From the NCBI GenBank assembly GCA_013177995.1, contig JABLXN010000005.1:1-64000 (forward strand): a DNA stretch of 64,000 nt, read 5' to 3'. Source of the stretch: Brevinematales bacterium. Its GTDB lineage: Bacteria; Spirochaetota; Brevinematia; Brevinematales; Thermospiraceae. A program made the position numbers and the translations under genes. Below are positions 53,077 through 60,895 of the stretch, piece by piece. The number at the start of each line of letters is the position of its first letter. Position 1 is the stretch's first letter. The notes beneath the pieces are model-generated. The model searched no databases. It saw only the letters and a list, made by a program, of their open reading frames with translations, and was not told the origin of the DNA.

Positions 53077-53772
53077 GTGGAGATTGCGGATATTCTCATC
53101 TATCAGGACAATGATATCCTTGTGGTAGAAAAACCTGTCAATATGCCATCTCAACCAGACAAAACTGGTGATGAGGCCCTCTCAAGTTTTCTTGAAAAAA
53201 ATCTCTTTTCTTCCGGGAAAAAAGCCTACATCGGCATTGTTCACAGGCTTGATAGGCCTGTGGGGGGGATCATGGTCTTTGCCAAAAACCGGAGAGCAGC
53301 AGAAAAGCTCTCCTCCCAGATGAAAACCCGCCAATGTGAAAAATATTATCTTGCCGTCGTGTATGGAGAAATCTCTCCTCCCACCGGTACCTTTGAAGAT
53401 TATCTTCTCAAGGATCCTCATCGAAACGTCTCTCGCGTGGTTGAACCTCATCACCCTGAGGCCAAAAAAGCCTCTCTCTCTTATCGTGTGCTTGCTTTCC
53501 ATCCAGAAAAAAAGCTCACCCTTGTAGAAGTCGAACTCCACACAGGAAGGCATCATCAGATCCGTGTTCAGTGGCAATCTCGTGGTCACCCCCTTTATGG
53601 AGACCAGAAATACGGACGTGGGTTTACCCGGGGAGGACAAAGGCTTGCCCTCTGGTCCTACCGCCTGAGTTTTGCCCATCCCCAGACGGGGGAGTATCTC
53701 ACCTTTACCAGAAAGCCCCCTGCGGTGTATCCCTGGATCCTCTTTGAAGGTTATTTTCGTCCTCAAGGGTGA
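53077..53772 (+). CDS. RluA/RsuA-family RNA pseudouridine synthase
   Basis: 231 residues of the RluA family, modifying uridines in rRNA or tRNA. The catalytic aspartate lies in VHRLDRPVGGIMVFAKN; LHTGRHHQIRVQW and HPLYGDQKYG are further family blocks. No S4 domain is present. The GTG at 53077 follows GGGGGAG; an ATG at 53050 lies inside the tRNA terminator hairpin and is less likely. Convergent overlap of 10 bp with the GH13 gene. Target site not predictable. Confidence 0.9.
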   Translation: MEIADILIYQDNDILVVEKPVNMPSQPDKTGDEALSSFLEKNLFSSGKKAYIGIVHRLDRPVGGIMVFAKNRRAAEKLSSQMKTRQCEKYYLAVVYGEISPPTGTFEDYLLKDPHRNVSRVVEPHHPEAKKASLSYRVLAFHPEKKLTLVEVELHTGRHHQIRVQWQSRGHPLYGDQKYGRGFTRGGQRLALWSYRLSFAHPQTGEYLTFTRKPPAVYPWILFEGYFRPQG

Positions 53773-55625
53773 AGAACGAGCCGGACAAGCTCGTGTCCCC
53801 AGGGGGCAAGCTTGAGTCTCCAGGTGGTGTTTTCCAGGGTATAGGAGTTTTCTTCCCACATGGAAGAAAATGTTTGTCCTTCTTCTACACCTAAACAGGC
53901 CAAGTCTACAAGCACCTCTCGACTCTCATCACTATTCGAAAGGGCGAGAAGCCATCCTTCTTCCATGGTAAACCGGGCCAAAACAAGCACATCCTCATCA
54001 GCATAAAGCACCTTGAAACTTCCCTCTTGAAGGGCTATACTCTCTTTTTTCCAGTGGGCCAATCGCTGATACCAGGAAAAGACTTCTTTGTCCCATCGGT
54101 TTTCATCCCACACCATGGGATAGCGACACCCCTCAATAGCCTGGGTGTCTCCATCAAGCAGAATTTCGTCTCCATAATAAATGGAGAAGGTCCCTGGCAA
54201 AAGAAAACCAGCCGAAATCATGCCACGATACCAATCCCTCCGAAAAAGTCCCCCCTGATTATGAAACCTGATGATATCATGAGAATCAAGAAGATTGAAC
54301 TGGGTATGGACAAGAGGATTGGGAAGTCTCGTATAGTGTTGCATGATCTGCGAAGCTACCGAGGTAGCTCTTCCCCTCTTTCCCTGAAAGCCTATGGGGA
54401 GCTTTGGCTTGAGAAAATGATCCATCTCTCCCGCAAAGAACCGAAGTGGCCTGAGAGAAGCAAAATAATTCATCGCCCCATCCCACTCATTTCCCAAATG
54501 ATAGGTGATATTGTCCTCCCAATGTTCCCCAATGAGATAGATATCCTTGCGAACGGATTTGAGAGCCTCTCTGATCTCTGAGAAAAGTTCATGTCCCATC
54601 TGATCGGCATCCCGACGAGCGGTCTGGTTTCCCACATCAAAACGCCAACCATCAATAAAATAAGGGGCCTTCAAATACATTTGCAAAATGGAATCGGTCG
54701 CCCGGTAGATTTTCTCTCTCAGTTTCTCCGAATGATAATTGAGCTGGGGTAGCGTCGGAATATTATACCAGGAGAGATAATTCCCCTGTTCATCAAAATA
54801 ATAGAACCCTCTTTCTTCTGAAGAAGGATCGGCCAAAGCCCTTTGAAACCAGTGGTGGTTTTTGCCTGTATGGTTGATAGAAATATCAAGAATAAGCCTC
54901 ATCCCCTCTTCATGAAGCGCCTCAGAAAGTCGGATAAGGGCGGTATTTCCCCCCAATTTTTCATCCACCCGGGTATAATCCACACAGTCATACCGGTGGG
55001 TGGTGGGGGCTTCAAAGATGGGGTTGAGATAGAGAGCCGTTACCCCTAATGACTTCAGGTAGGGGATTTTTTGTCTGATTCCCTCCAAGTCCCCCATATA
55101 AAAGTCTAAACACCCCGCTTCACGATAGGGAAGGGGTTTTGCTTCCCAGGGCATTTCTCTCGCCGTAAAACCATGATAGGTATAGGGTTTCAGAGGCCTT
55201 TGTTCTTCACGGGCAAATCTATCAGGAAAGATATGATAAAACGTGCCGCGGCATACCCAATCCGGGATATCATCCTGGGCAAGAAGGACAAAATCATGAT
55301 CTTCTGTCGGTGGGTAATCCACTATCCCCTGCCGGGTATAGTACCACACTCTATCTGATGTCACAAGCACAAAGCGGTACTGTTTATAGGGCTCATTAAC
55401 CCGAAGTTCTGTCTGGTAATACTCAAAAAAACGGGTAGTATGAGCCTTTTTCATCTCCTGCCAGTGCCCATCCCCATTGATAATTGTCCAGAGAAGGACC
55501 CGTTGGACAGGATGCTGTTTGCCAAGCCGGAGTTGCACAAAAACCATTTCTCCAAGTTTTGGTCGAACATTGGACACATAATCCCGACTCACATCCGAAA
55601 AGACCATCTCTTTCCAATCTCTCAT
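53763..55625 (-). CDS. GH13 alpha-amylase-family enzyme (neopullulanase/cyclomaltodextrinase-like)
   Basis: 620 residues with an N-terminal beta domain of the maltogenic type (VFVQLRLGKQHPVQ region). The barrel has GVTALYLNPIFEAPTTHRYD, LILDISINHTG, nucleophile GWRFDVGNQ, acid LIGEHWED and NLLDSHDI. It hydrolyses maltodextrins or cyclodextrins, predicted cytoplasmic (no signal peptide). ATG 55625 follows GGAG at 8 bp; an upstream TTG is rejected. A C-terminal all-beta domain follows the barrel. Confidence 0.92.
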   Translation of the reverse strand: MRDWKEMVFSDVSRDYVSNVRPKLGEMVFVQLRLGKQHPVQRVLLWTIINGDGHWQEMKKAHTTRFFEYYQTELRVNEPYKQYRFVLVTSDRVWYYTRQGIVDYPPTEDHDFVLLAQDDIPDWVCRGTFYHIFPDRFAREEQRPLKPYTYHGFTAREMPWEAKPLPYREAGCLDFYMGDLEGIRQKIPYLKSLGVTALYLNPIFEAPTTHRYDCVDYTRVDEKLGGNTALIRLSEALHEEGMRLILDISINHTGKNHHWFQRALADPSSEERGFYYFDEQGNYLSWYNIPTLPQLNYHSEKLREKIYRATDSILQMYLKAPYFIDGWRFDVGNQTARRDADQMGHELFSEIREALKSVRKDIYLIGEHWEDNITYHLGNEWDGAMNYFASLRPLRFFAGEMDHFLKPKLPIGFQGKRGRATSVASQIMQHYTRLPNPLVHTQFNLLDSHDIIRFHNQGGLFRRDWYRGMISAGFLLPGTFSIYYGDEILLDGDTQAIEGCRYPMVWDENRWDKEVFSWYQRLAHWKKESIALQEGSFKVLYADEDVLVLARFTMEEGWLLALSNSDESREVLVDLACLGVEEGQTFSSMWEENSYTLENTTWRLKLAPWGHELVRLVLHP

Positions 55626-55711
55626 TGGTTTACTCCGTGTTCTATCATAAGGCAACGAAGGAAAAAAGGCAATTTTGGGGTTGTTTTTGGGGTAAAGGTA
55701 TTATGAAGATC

Positions 55712-55741
55712 GAGACCTTTGCAAGAATGTGCAAAGGTCTC
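55712..55741. repeat. Solo family A palindrome S2
   Basis: 30-bp palindrome, arms GAGACCTTTGCA and TGCAAAGGTCTC, in the gap upstream of the GH13 gene. No matching flanking direct repeat was seen. Confidence 0.75.
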
Positions 55742-55825
55742 GAAATGTCCTAGATCCGTTTTTTGAGACCAAAATTCGTTTATTGATCTTCAATGAAGAC
55801 CATGCGATACATTTAATGTATTTCC

Positions 55826-57265
55826 CTATGGCAATACACTATTACCACTGGCTTCAGATGCCCCTGAATAGGAAGTTTCATTTAAAGCATCAGAATTGTT
55901 TGTATCTCCCATCACAAAATCATGATAAAAATACTCCAATTGACTACTCACAAACTTATTCTCTTTGAATATATGACCAGTGATATCGTTGTATTCATAT
56001 ATTCCTATTGATGTCCCATTTCCTCCCACCACACAATTAGAAATAAGCAAATTTGTTTCAGATTTCAGACCTACAACGTTATTTAGATTAATACCCCAAT
56101 TATTAGTGAGAATACTATTCATAATTTTATTGTTCTCTCCTGCAAAAAGATACACACCACCAGCACTCCCAGCTCTATTTCCAATAATATTTCCACTTAT
56201 TATGTTATTTGCTGAATACCACGAGTAAACTCCTCCTCCAGCACTTGCTTCATTTTCACACACACTTCCACTTAGAATATTGTTTGTTGAATACCACAAC
56301 AATATCCCGCCTCCAATATCACTCAAGGCTTTATTTTCCAAAATGCTTCCTTCTATTGTGTTATTTTCTGAGAAAACTATATAAATTCCTGCTCCTCTTA
56401 CAGAATTATTATTTTTCACATAAGCGATTATTCTATTTTGTATAGAAGAATCTAACAATATTCCGCCTCCACCATAGATTGCATTATTATTGGAAAAATT
56501 TCCTCCTATTATATTATTTGTTGCATAATATAATAACATTCCCCCACCATTTGTGGCTTTATTGTTTTCCAAAATGCCACTTACGGTGTTATTGGTAGAA
56601 TAGTTGACTGATAATCCTCCCCCAAAATAGGCAACATTGTATTTGGCAATTACATCTATTACATTGTTATGTGAGTTTCTCAAATATAATCCTCCTCCAC
56701 AGTCATGTGCATTATTATTTGATAGAATAATATTTCCAATAAATGAATAACATACATTTGAAAGATAAATACCGCCGCCTTTATCATGAGGAGGTGATTC
56801 CGAAGCATTTCCATTTCTTATAATAAAATTACTGATGACTACATTACTTGCATTTCGTATGAAAAATACATGATACAAGCTATTTAACCCATCCAATTCA
56901 GTATAGCCTACAATTTCACTGAAATCGCTATTCCATCCACCGATAAATCTTATGTTGCTTTTGTTAGTCAATAGTATACCATTTTCTAAGCTACTAAGTC
57001 CATTGCCTGCCACATAAACTCCAGTAGTAATATATATATTCATTTCTTTTTCTGTAATTTTCTGTATAGCTTTTCCGATAGTTCTCAAGGGTGCTGATGG
57101 AGAAAAACCAGAATTATTATCATTTCCATTTACCGAAACAAAGATAGTGTTATAGGCGGGTAAATTTTCTTTATTTTCTTGTGAAGATACAGTACAACCA
57201 TTTATTTGCCATATTCCCAAAAAAATAATGAGGTAAAAGCTAAGGGTTGATTTTATTTTTTTCAC
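55826..57265 (-). CDS. Parallel beta-helix lipoprotein (DUF1565/NosD-like repeats)
   Basis: 479 residues. Lipoprotein signal with lipobox WQINGC (cysteine about 24), a DUF1565-type segment (IFVSVNGNDNNSGFSPSAP), then about ten copies of a roughly 22-residue repeat (NNIISGNIIGNRAG type, rich in Asn/Ile/Gly) that form a right-handed helix. It is much more AT-rich than its neighbours, suggesting later acquisition. GTG start with AGGAGGATCTT. Surface-exposed carbohydrate binding or adhesion is possible; no catalytic motif is claimed. Confidence 0.85.
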   Translation of the reverse strand: MKKIKSTLSFYLIIFLGIWQINGCTVSSQENKENLPAYNTIFVSVNGNDNNSGFSPSAPLRTIGKAIQKITEKEMNIYITTGVYVAGNGLSSLENGILLTNKSNIRFIGGWNSDFSEIVGYTELDGLNSLYHVFFIRNASNVVISNFIIRNGNASESPPHDKGGGIYLSNVCYSFIGNIILSNNNAHDCGGGLYLRNSHNNVIDVIAKYNVAYFGGGLSVNYSTNNTVSGILENNKATNGGGMLLYYATNNIIGGNFSNNNAIYGGGGILLDSSIQNRIIAYVKNNNSVRGAGIYIVFSENNTIEGSILENKALSDIGGGILLWYSTNNILSGSVCENEASAGGGVYSWYSANNIISGNIIGNRAGSAGGVYLFAGENNKIMNSILTNNWGINLNNVVGLKSETNLLISNCVVGGNGTSIGIYEYNDITGHIFKENKFVSSQLEYFYHDFVMGDTNNSDALNETSYSGASEASGNSVLP

Positions 57266-57299
57266 AAGATCCTCCTATATCATATACCTATAATAAAAT

Positions 57300-57328
57300 A
57301 TTATACACTTCTTTTCTTCAAAAATCAA
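57300..57328 (-). promoter_or_regulatory. Promoter of the beta-helix lipoprotein gene
   Basis: Minus-strand TTGATT (57328-57323), 17-bp spacer, TATAAT (57305-57300). Confidence 0.65.
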
Positions 57329-57373
57329 ATTCTTTTGTCCTTTGTATTACCTCGAATGGTTCCCCTTTTCTTT

Positions 57374-58732
57374 TCACCTCTTCTCCAGGGGCACATAGGG
57401 CTGCTGGGGGGCAATACACTTGTACGCGGGGCGAATGATCCTTCCGCCGGCAATGAGTTCCTCCAAGCGGTGGGCTGTCCAGCCTGCCATACGTGAGAGA
57501 GCAAAAATCGGGGTGTACAACTCTCGGGGTATACCAAGCATATCATAGACAAAACCCGCATAAAAGTCTACATTTGCACAGATGATTTTGTTTTTGGCCT
57601 TTTCGGCGAAAAGTTGCTTCGAAAAGTGTTCAAAGAGGTTATAGAGCTGGAATTCTTCCTCTCTTTTCTTGTATTTGGCGAGTTCTTCTGCCTTTTTCTT
57701 GAGAAGAATAGCCCGTGGATCGGAGAGGGAGTACACCGCATGTCCCATTCCATAGATCAGCCCTCGTCTGTCATAGGCTTCTTTGTTGAGAAGGCGGCGA
57801 ATATAATCCTTGATCTGGTTTTCATTTGTCCAGTCTTTGATTTCCCGTTTCACATCGTCCATCATATTGACCACCTCGGCATTGGCGCCGCCATGACGGG
57901 GGCCCTTCAGGGAACACAGCGCCGCCACAATAGCCGAGTAGGTATCTGTATTGGTCGAAGAGACGACATGAAGCGTAAAGGTAGAGTTATTGCCTCCTCC
58001 ATGTTCGGCATGAAGCACAAAAGCAAGGTCAAGAATCTGGGCCTCAATGGGATCAAACTCCCGGTGAGGGCGAAGAAGAGAAAGAAAGTTCTCCACATGC
58101 GAAAGGTTCTCATCCTGGTGGTGAAGATAGAGACTCTCCTTCTCATAGTAGTGCCTTTTGGCATGATACCCGTAGGCTACCATGGCGGGAAATTGGGCGA
58201 GAAGCCTAAGACTCTGATCAAGAACATTGGCTATAGAAATATCATCGGGTTGAGGATCATAGGCATAGAGGGCACTGACTTCTCTTGTGAGAAGATTCAT
58301 GATATCCCGGCTGGGAGATTTGAGGATAATGTTTTCTTTGAAACCATCGGGAAGATGACGATATTTCTTCAAGAGAGAAGAAAATTCCTCAAGTTCCTTT
58401 TTGGTAGGAAGCTTGCCAAACAAAAGCAAGAAAATAGTCTCTTCAAATCCATATCTGTTTTCACTTTGAAAACCATTTACAAGATCAAAGATATCGATTC
58501 CCCGATATCGAAGTCTTCCTTCCACAGGAACGGGTACTCCTTCATCCATCACATATCCGTGGACCTCACCAATATGAGTAAGTCCTACTAAAACCCCTGT
58601 GCCATCGGCATTTCTGAGACCTCGTTTCACATTGTATTCTATATAGAGTTCATTTGGGATGACATCATTCTGCTCAAGATAACTGACATAAGGAGCAAGT
58701 GAAGAGAGATCCTTAGGCTGAAATTCTTTCAT
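57374..58732 (-). CDS. Citrate synthase
   Basis: 452 residues. Condenses oxaloacetate with acetyl-CoA. Conserved regions: GRLRYRGIDIFDLVNGF near the N-terminus, HAEHGGGNNSTFTLHVV and KGPRHGGANAEVVNMM with active-site histidines, YGMGHAVYS, and NVDFYAGFVYDMLG with the catalytic aspartate. The ATG at 58732 follows AAGGAGAATTG. It is last in an operon after an ABC ATPase/permease pair. No other TCA cycle gene is next to it. Confidence 0.95.
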   Translation of the reverse strand: MKEFQPKDLSSLAPYVSYLEQNDVIPNELYIEYNVKRGLRNADGTGVLVGLTHIGEVHGYVMDEGVPVPVEGRLRYRGIDIFDLVNGFQSENRYGFEETIFLLLFGKLPTKKELEEFSSLLKKYRHLPDGFKENIILKSPSRDIMNLLTREVSALYAYDPQPDDISIANVLDQSLRLLAQFPAMVAYGYHAKRHYYEKESLYLHHQDENLSHVENFLSLLRPHREFDPIEAQILDLAFVLHAEHGGGNNSTFTLHVVSSTNTDTYSAIVAALCSLKGPRHGGANAEVVNMMDDVKREIKDWTNENQIKDYIRRLLNKEAYDRRGLIYGMGHAVYSLSDPRAILLKKKAEELAKYKKREEEFQLYNLFEHFSKQLFAEKAKNKIICANVDFYAGFVYDMLGIPRELYTPIFALSRMAGWTAHRLEELIAGGRIIRPAYKCIAPQQPYVPLEKR

Positions 58733-58748
58733 ACAATTCTCCTTCTTC

Positions 58749-59546
58749 TTAGTCTTCTGAAAGTAAGGCACGGTCATCTTCATAAGACTTGTGCCTGAGT
58801 TTGTGGAAACGTTCAATGAGGTTCTCAACGGTGAGGCGTTTTTTCTCCTCACCTGAGATATCCAAAATAATCTCCCCTTCATCCATCATCAATAGTCTGT
58901 TCCCGTACTCAATGGCCTGACTCATATTGTGTGTGATCATCATGGCAGTGAGACGATATTCCTCAATAAACTCCTTCGTGAGGGTAAGGATCTTGTGGGC
59001 ATTTTTGGGATCAAGGGCGGCGGTGTGTTCATCAAGAAGGATAAGCGCTGGTCTTGAAAGGACCATCATCAAAAGGGTGAGGGCCTGTCGCTGTCCACCA
59101 GAAAACAGGGCAAGATTGTCCTTCATGCGATTTTCCAGTCCCATTTGGAGGCGTTTGAGTTCCTGTTTGAAAAGTTCTCTCATCCGGTGATCAAGACTGA
59201 CCACAGGCCATTTGAAGCCCTTCCGATAACAGATCATCATGTTGTCTTCCAAACTCATATTGGAAGCTGTTCCAAGCAGGGGATTTTGAAAGATCCGGCC
59301 GATGTATTTGGCTCTTTTGTATTCCGGGTCATTGGTTACGTCTATCCCGTTAATGAAAATCTGTCCTTTGGTGGGTTTGTAGGTTCCAGCAATGAGGTTG
59401 AAAAGGGTGGTTTTTCCCGCACCATTACTTCCTATTATGGTAATAAAATCTCCTTCCTTTACCGTGAGATTGATATTCTTGATGGCTATCCGCTCATCCA
59501 AGGAATTGGGATTGAAGACGTGGGTGATGTTTCGGAGTTCAATCAT
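58749..59546 (-). CDS. ABC transporter ATP-binding protein (TrpXYZ-like system)
   Basis: 265 residues, COG1101-like. Walker A IGSNGAGKTTLFNLI, signature LFSGGQRQALTLLM, Walker B LILLDEHTAALDPKN and TMMITHNMSQAIEY. Together with the overlapping permease it resembles the tryptophan/uncharacterised importer type (COG4120/COG2984). The switch histidine is present. It overlaps the permease gene by 4 bp. Confidence 0.92.
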   Translation of the reverse strand: MIELRNITHVFNPNSLDERIAIKNINLTVKEGDFITIIGSNGAGKTTLFNLIAGTYKPTKGQIFINGIDVTNDPEYKRAKYIGRIFQNPLLGTASNMSLEDNMMICYRKGFKWPVVSLDHRMRELFKQELKRLQMGLENRMKDNLALFSGGQRQALTLLMMVLSRPALILLDEHTAALDPKNAHKILTLTKEFIEEYRLTAMMITHNMSQAIEYGNRLLMMDEGEIILDISGEEKKRLTVENLIERFHKLRHKSYEDDRALLSED

Positions 59547-60442
59547 ACATCCCTCCGGAGTTTCTGAGAGGAAGTTTTTTGTAATCGACTGATCACAATC
59601 GACACAATGATGAGCAGTCCGCTGATGAGTTTCAAATCATTGGGGGTAAGTCCGACATAATACCCGTAGTAGCGTCCAAAAAACATGATGGCTTTGTAGA
59701 GAAGCGACCCCACCACAGCTCCTAAGGTAAGCACAAAAATCCGGTTGGAACGGAAGAAAAGTTCTCCCAACATCACCGAAGCAAGGCCGCTTATAATGAT
59801 CCCCTGTCCCAGTCCCACATCAGCATACCCAAGATACATGGCGGCAAAGGCTCCGGAAAGTCCTACAAGAGCATTGGAAAGCCCGATTCCAATATACTTG
59901 AGGGTGGCTGGGTTTACTCCCTGAGAGATCACCATCTGTTCGTTGTTTCCCATGGCTCCAATGGTAAGTCCCATATCGGTACGGAAGAAGAGATCCAAAA
60001 GGAGTTTTACCACCACGACCACCACAAAGAAAAAGAGAAAAAGACCCCATTCCTTGGGGAAGATCCCCTGGACCATGGTTTCAAAACGGGAGAGGAGATG
60101 ATCTATACGAAGAAGTTGAACATTTGGTCTATTTCCAAGAACACGAATATTGATAGAATAGAGCATGGTCATGGTAAGAATACTGGCCAAAAGCCCCGGG
60201 ATTTTGAGTTTATTGTGAATGAGGGCCGTAATCATCCCGGCTACAAAACCACCGACAAAGGCCAAAAAAAGCCCCAAGAAACTTCCCCCACCTGCGACAA
60301 GGGTAGCCGCCATAATGGCTGCCCCCAAAGGAAAGCTTCCATCTACAGTGAGATCGGGAAAATTCATGACACGGAAGGTAATAAAAACCCCTAACACCAT
60401 GAGAGCATAGATCAGTCCTTCAACCAAGATACCTTCAACCAT
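59543..60442 (-). CDS. ABC transporter permease (TrpY-like, COG4120)
   Basis: 299 residues with about eight to nine membrane helices. LIYALMVLGVFITFRVMNFPDLTVDGSFPLG at the start (split here: FRVMNFPDLTVDGSF) and GLSNALVGLSGAFAAMYLGY are characteristic of the branched-chain-like permeases. ATG 60442 follows AAGGGG. The binding protein (TrpX-like) usually precedes this gene but is absent here, where a degenerate repeat and a Res gene start. Confidence 0.88.
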   Translation of the reverse strand: MVEGILVEGLIYALMVLGVFITFRVMNFPDLTVDGSFPLGAAIMAATLVAGGGSFLGLFLAFVGGFVAGMITALIHNKLKIPGLLASILTMTMLYSINIRVLGNRPNVQLLRIDHLLSRFETMVQGIFPKEWGLFLFFFVVVVVVKLLLDLFFRTDMGLTIGAMGNNEQMVISQGVNPATLKYIGIGLSNALVGLSGAFAAMYLGYADVGLGQGIIISGLASVMLGELFFRSNRIFVLTLGAVVGSLLYKAIMFFGRYYGYYVGLTPNDLKLISGLLIIVSIVISRLQKTSSQKLRRDV

Positions 60443-60505
60443 GGTTACCCCTTCTTCTATTGTCGCAGGCTTATTATAAGGGGAAAGATGTTTTTTGGCA
60501 ATTTC

Positions 60506-60700
60506 GAGGACCTTGAAGGAGTATTTTCTTCCCAAGTTTGGTTAAGGGGCTGCGCTCTAGAAACTCCGCTTTTTCTGGTTACAAAAAGCCTATTTGTCTT
60601 TTTTCAAAAAGGAGTATTTCTCATAAATAAGAAATCTTTTTATACTATTTTTGTTTTTTATGACTTTTTTGAGAGCTTTGTACAAATGTGAAAAGGGCTC
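60506..60700 (+). repeat. Family A repeat, degenerate copy A4
   Basis: Recognisable blocks: AGGACCTTGA start, AAGGGGCTGCGCTC, CTATTTGTC, TTTTTATACTATTTTTG and an end like GTACAAATGTGAAAAGGGCTC. More diverged than A1-A3. Confidence 0.65.
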
Positions 60701-60774
60701 GTTATGATAAATAATAATGCAGGCATATATCTTAATTTTTATCATAGCCTACTCTTTCATTTTTTTATAATTAT

Positions 60775-60850
60775 CCGCACGCCGTTTCATATAACGGTTT
60801 GCGGCCATGCTGCCGTTTCAATGGCGTATAGCCGCTGTTGTGCGATGGGC
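60775..60850. other. Structured GC-rich patch, attC-like
   Basis: Palindrome-rich region with two nested patterns: CCGCACGCCGTT against AACGGTTTGCGG (60775-60804), and TATAAC (60790-60795) with GTTGTG (60837-60842) enclosing GCGGC and GCCGC. This resembles the outer and inner boxes of an integron attC site. It sits between repeat A4 and the Res gene. Tentative: it could be an unrelated folding RNA or terminator relic. Confidence 0.35.
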
Positions 60851-60895
60851 AGAGCGCCGCTTCAGTTTTTTGTCTTCATTTCTTAACACTGCTTC

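Noticed and set aside
60704-60886. Short plus-strand frame of about 60 residues
   Set aside because: It runs through the structured GC-rich patch, has no ribosome binding site and no recognisable domain.
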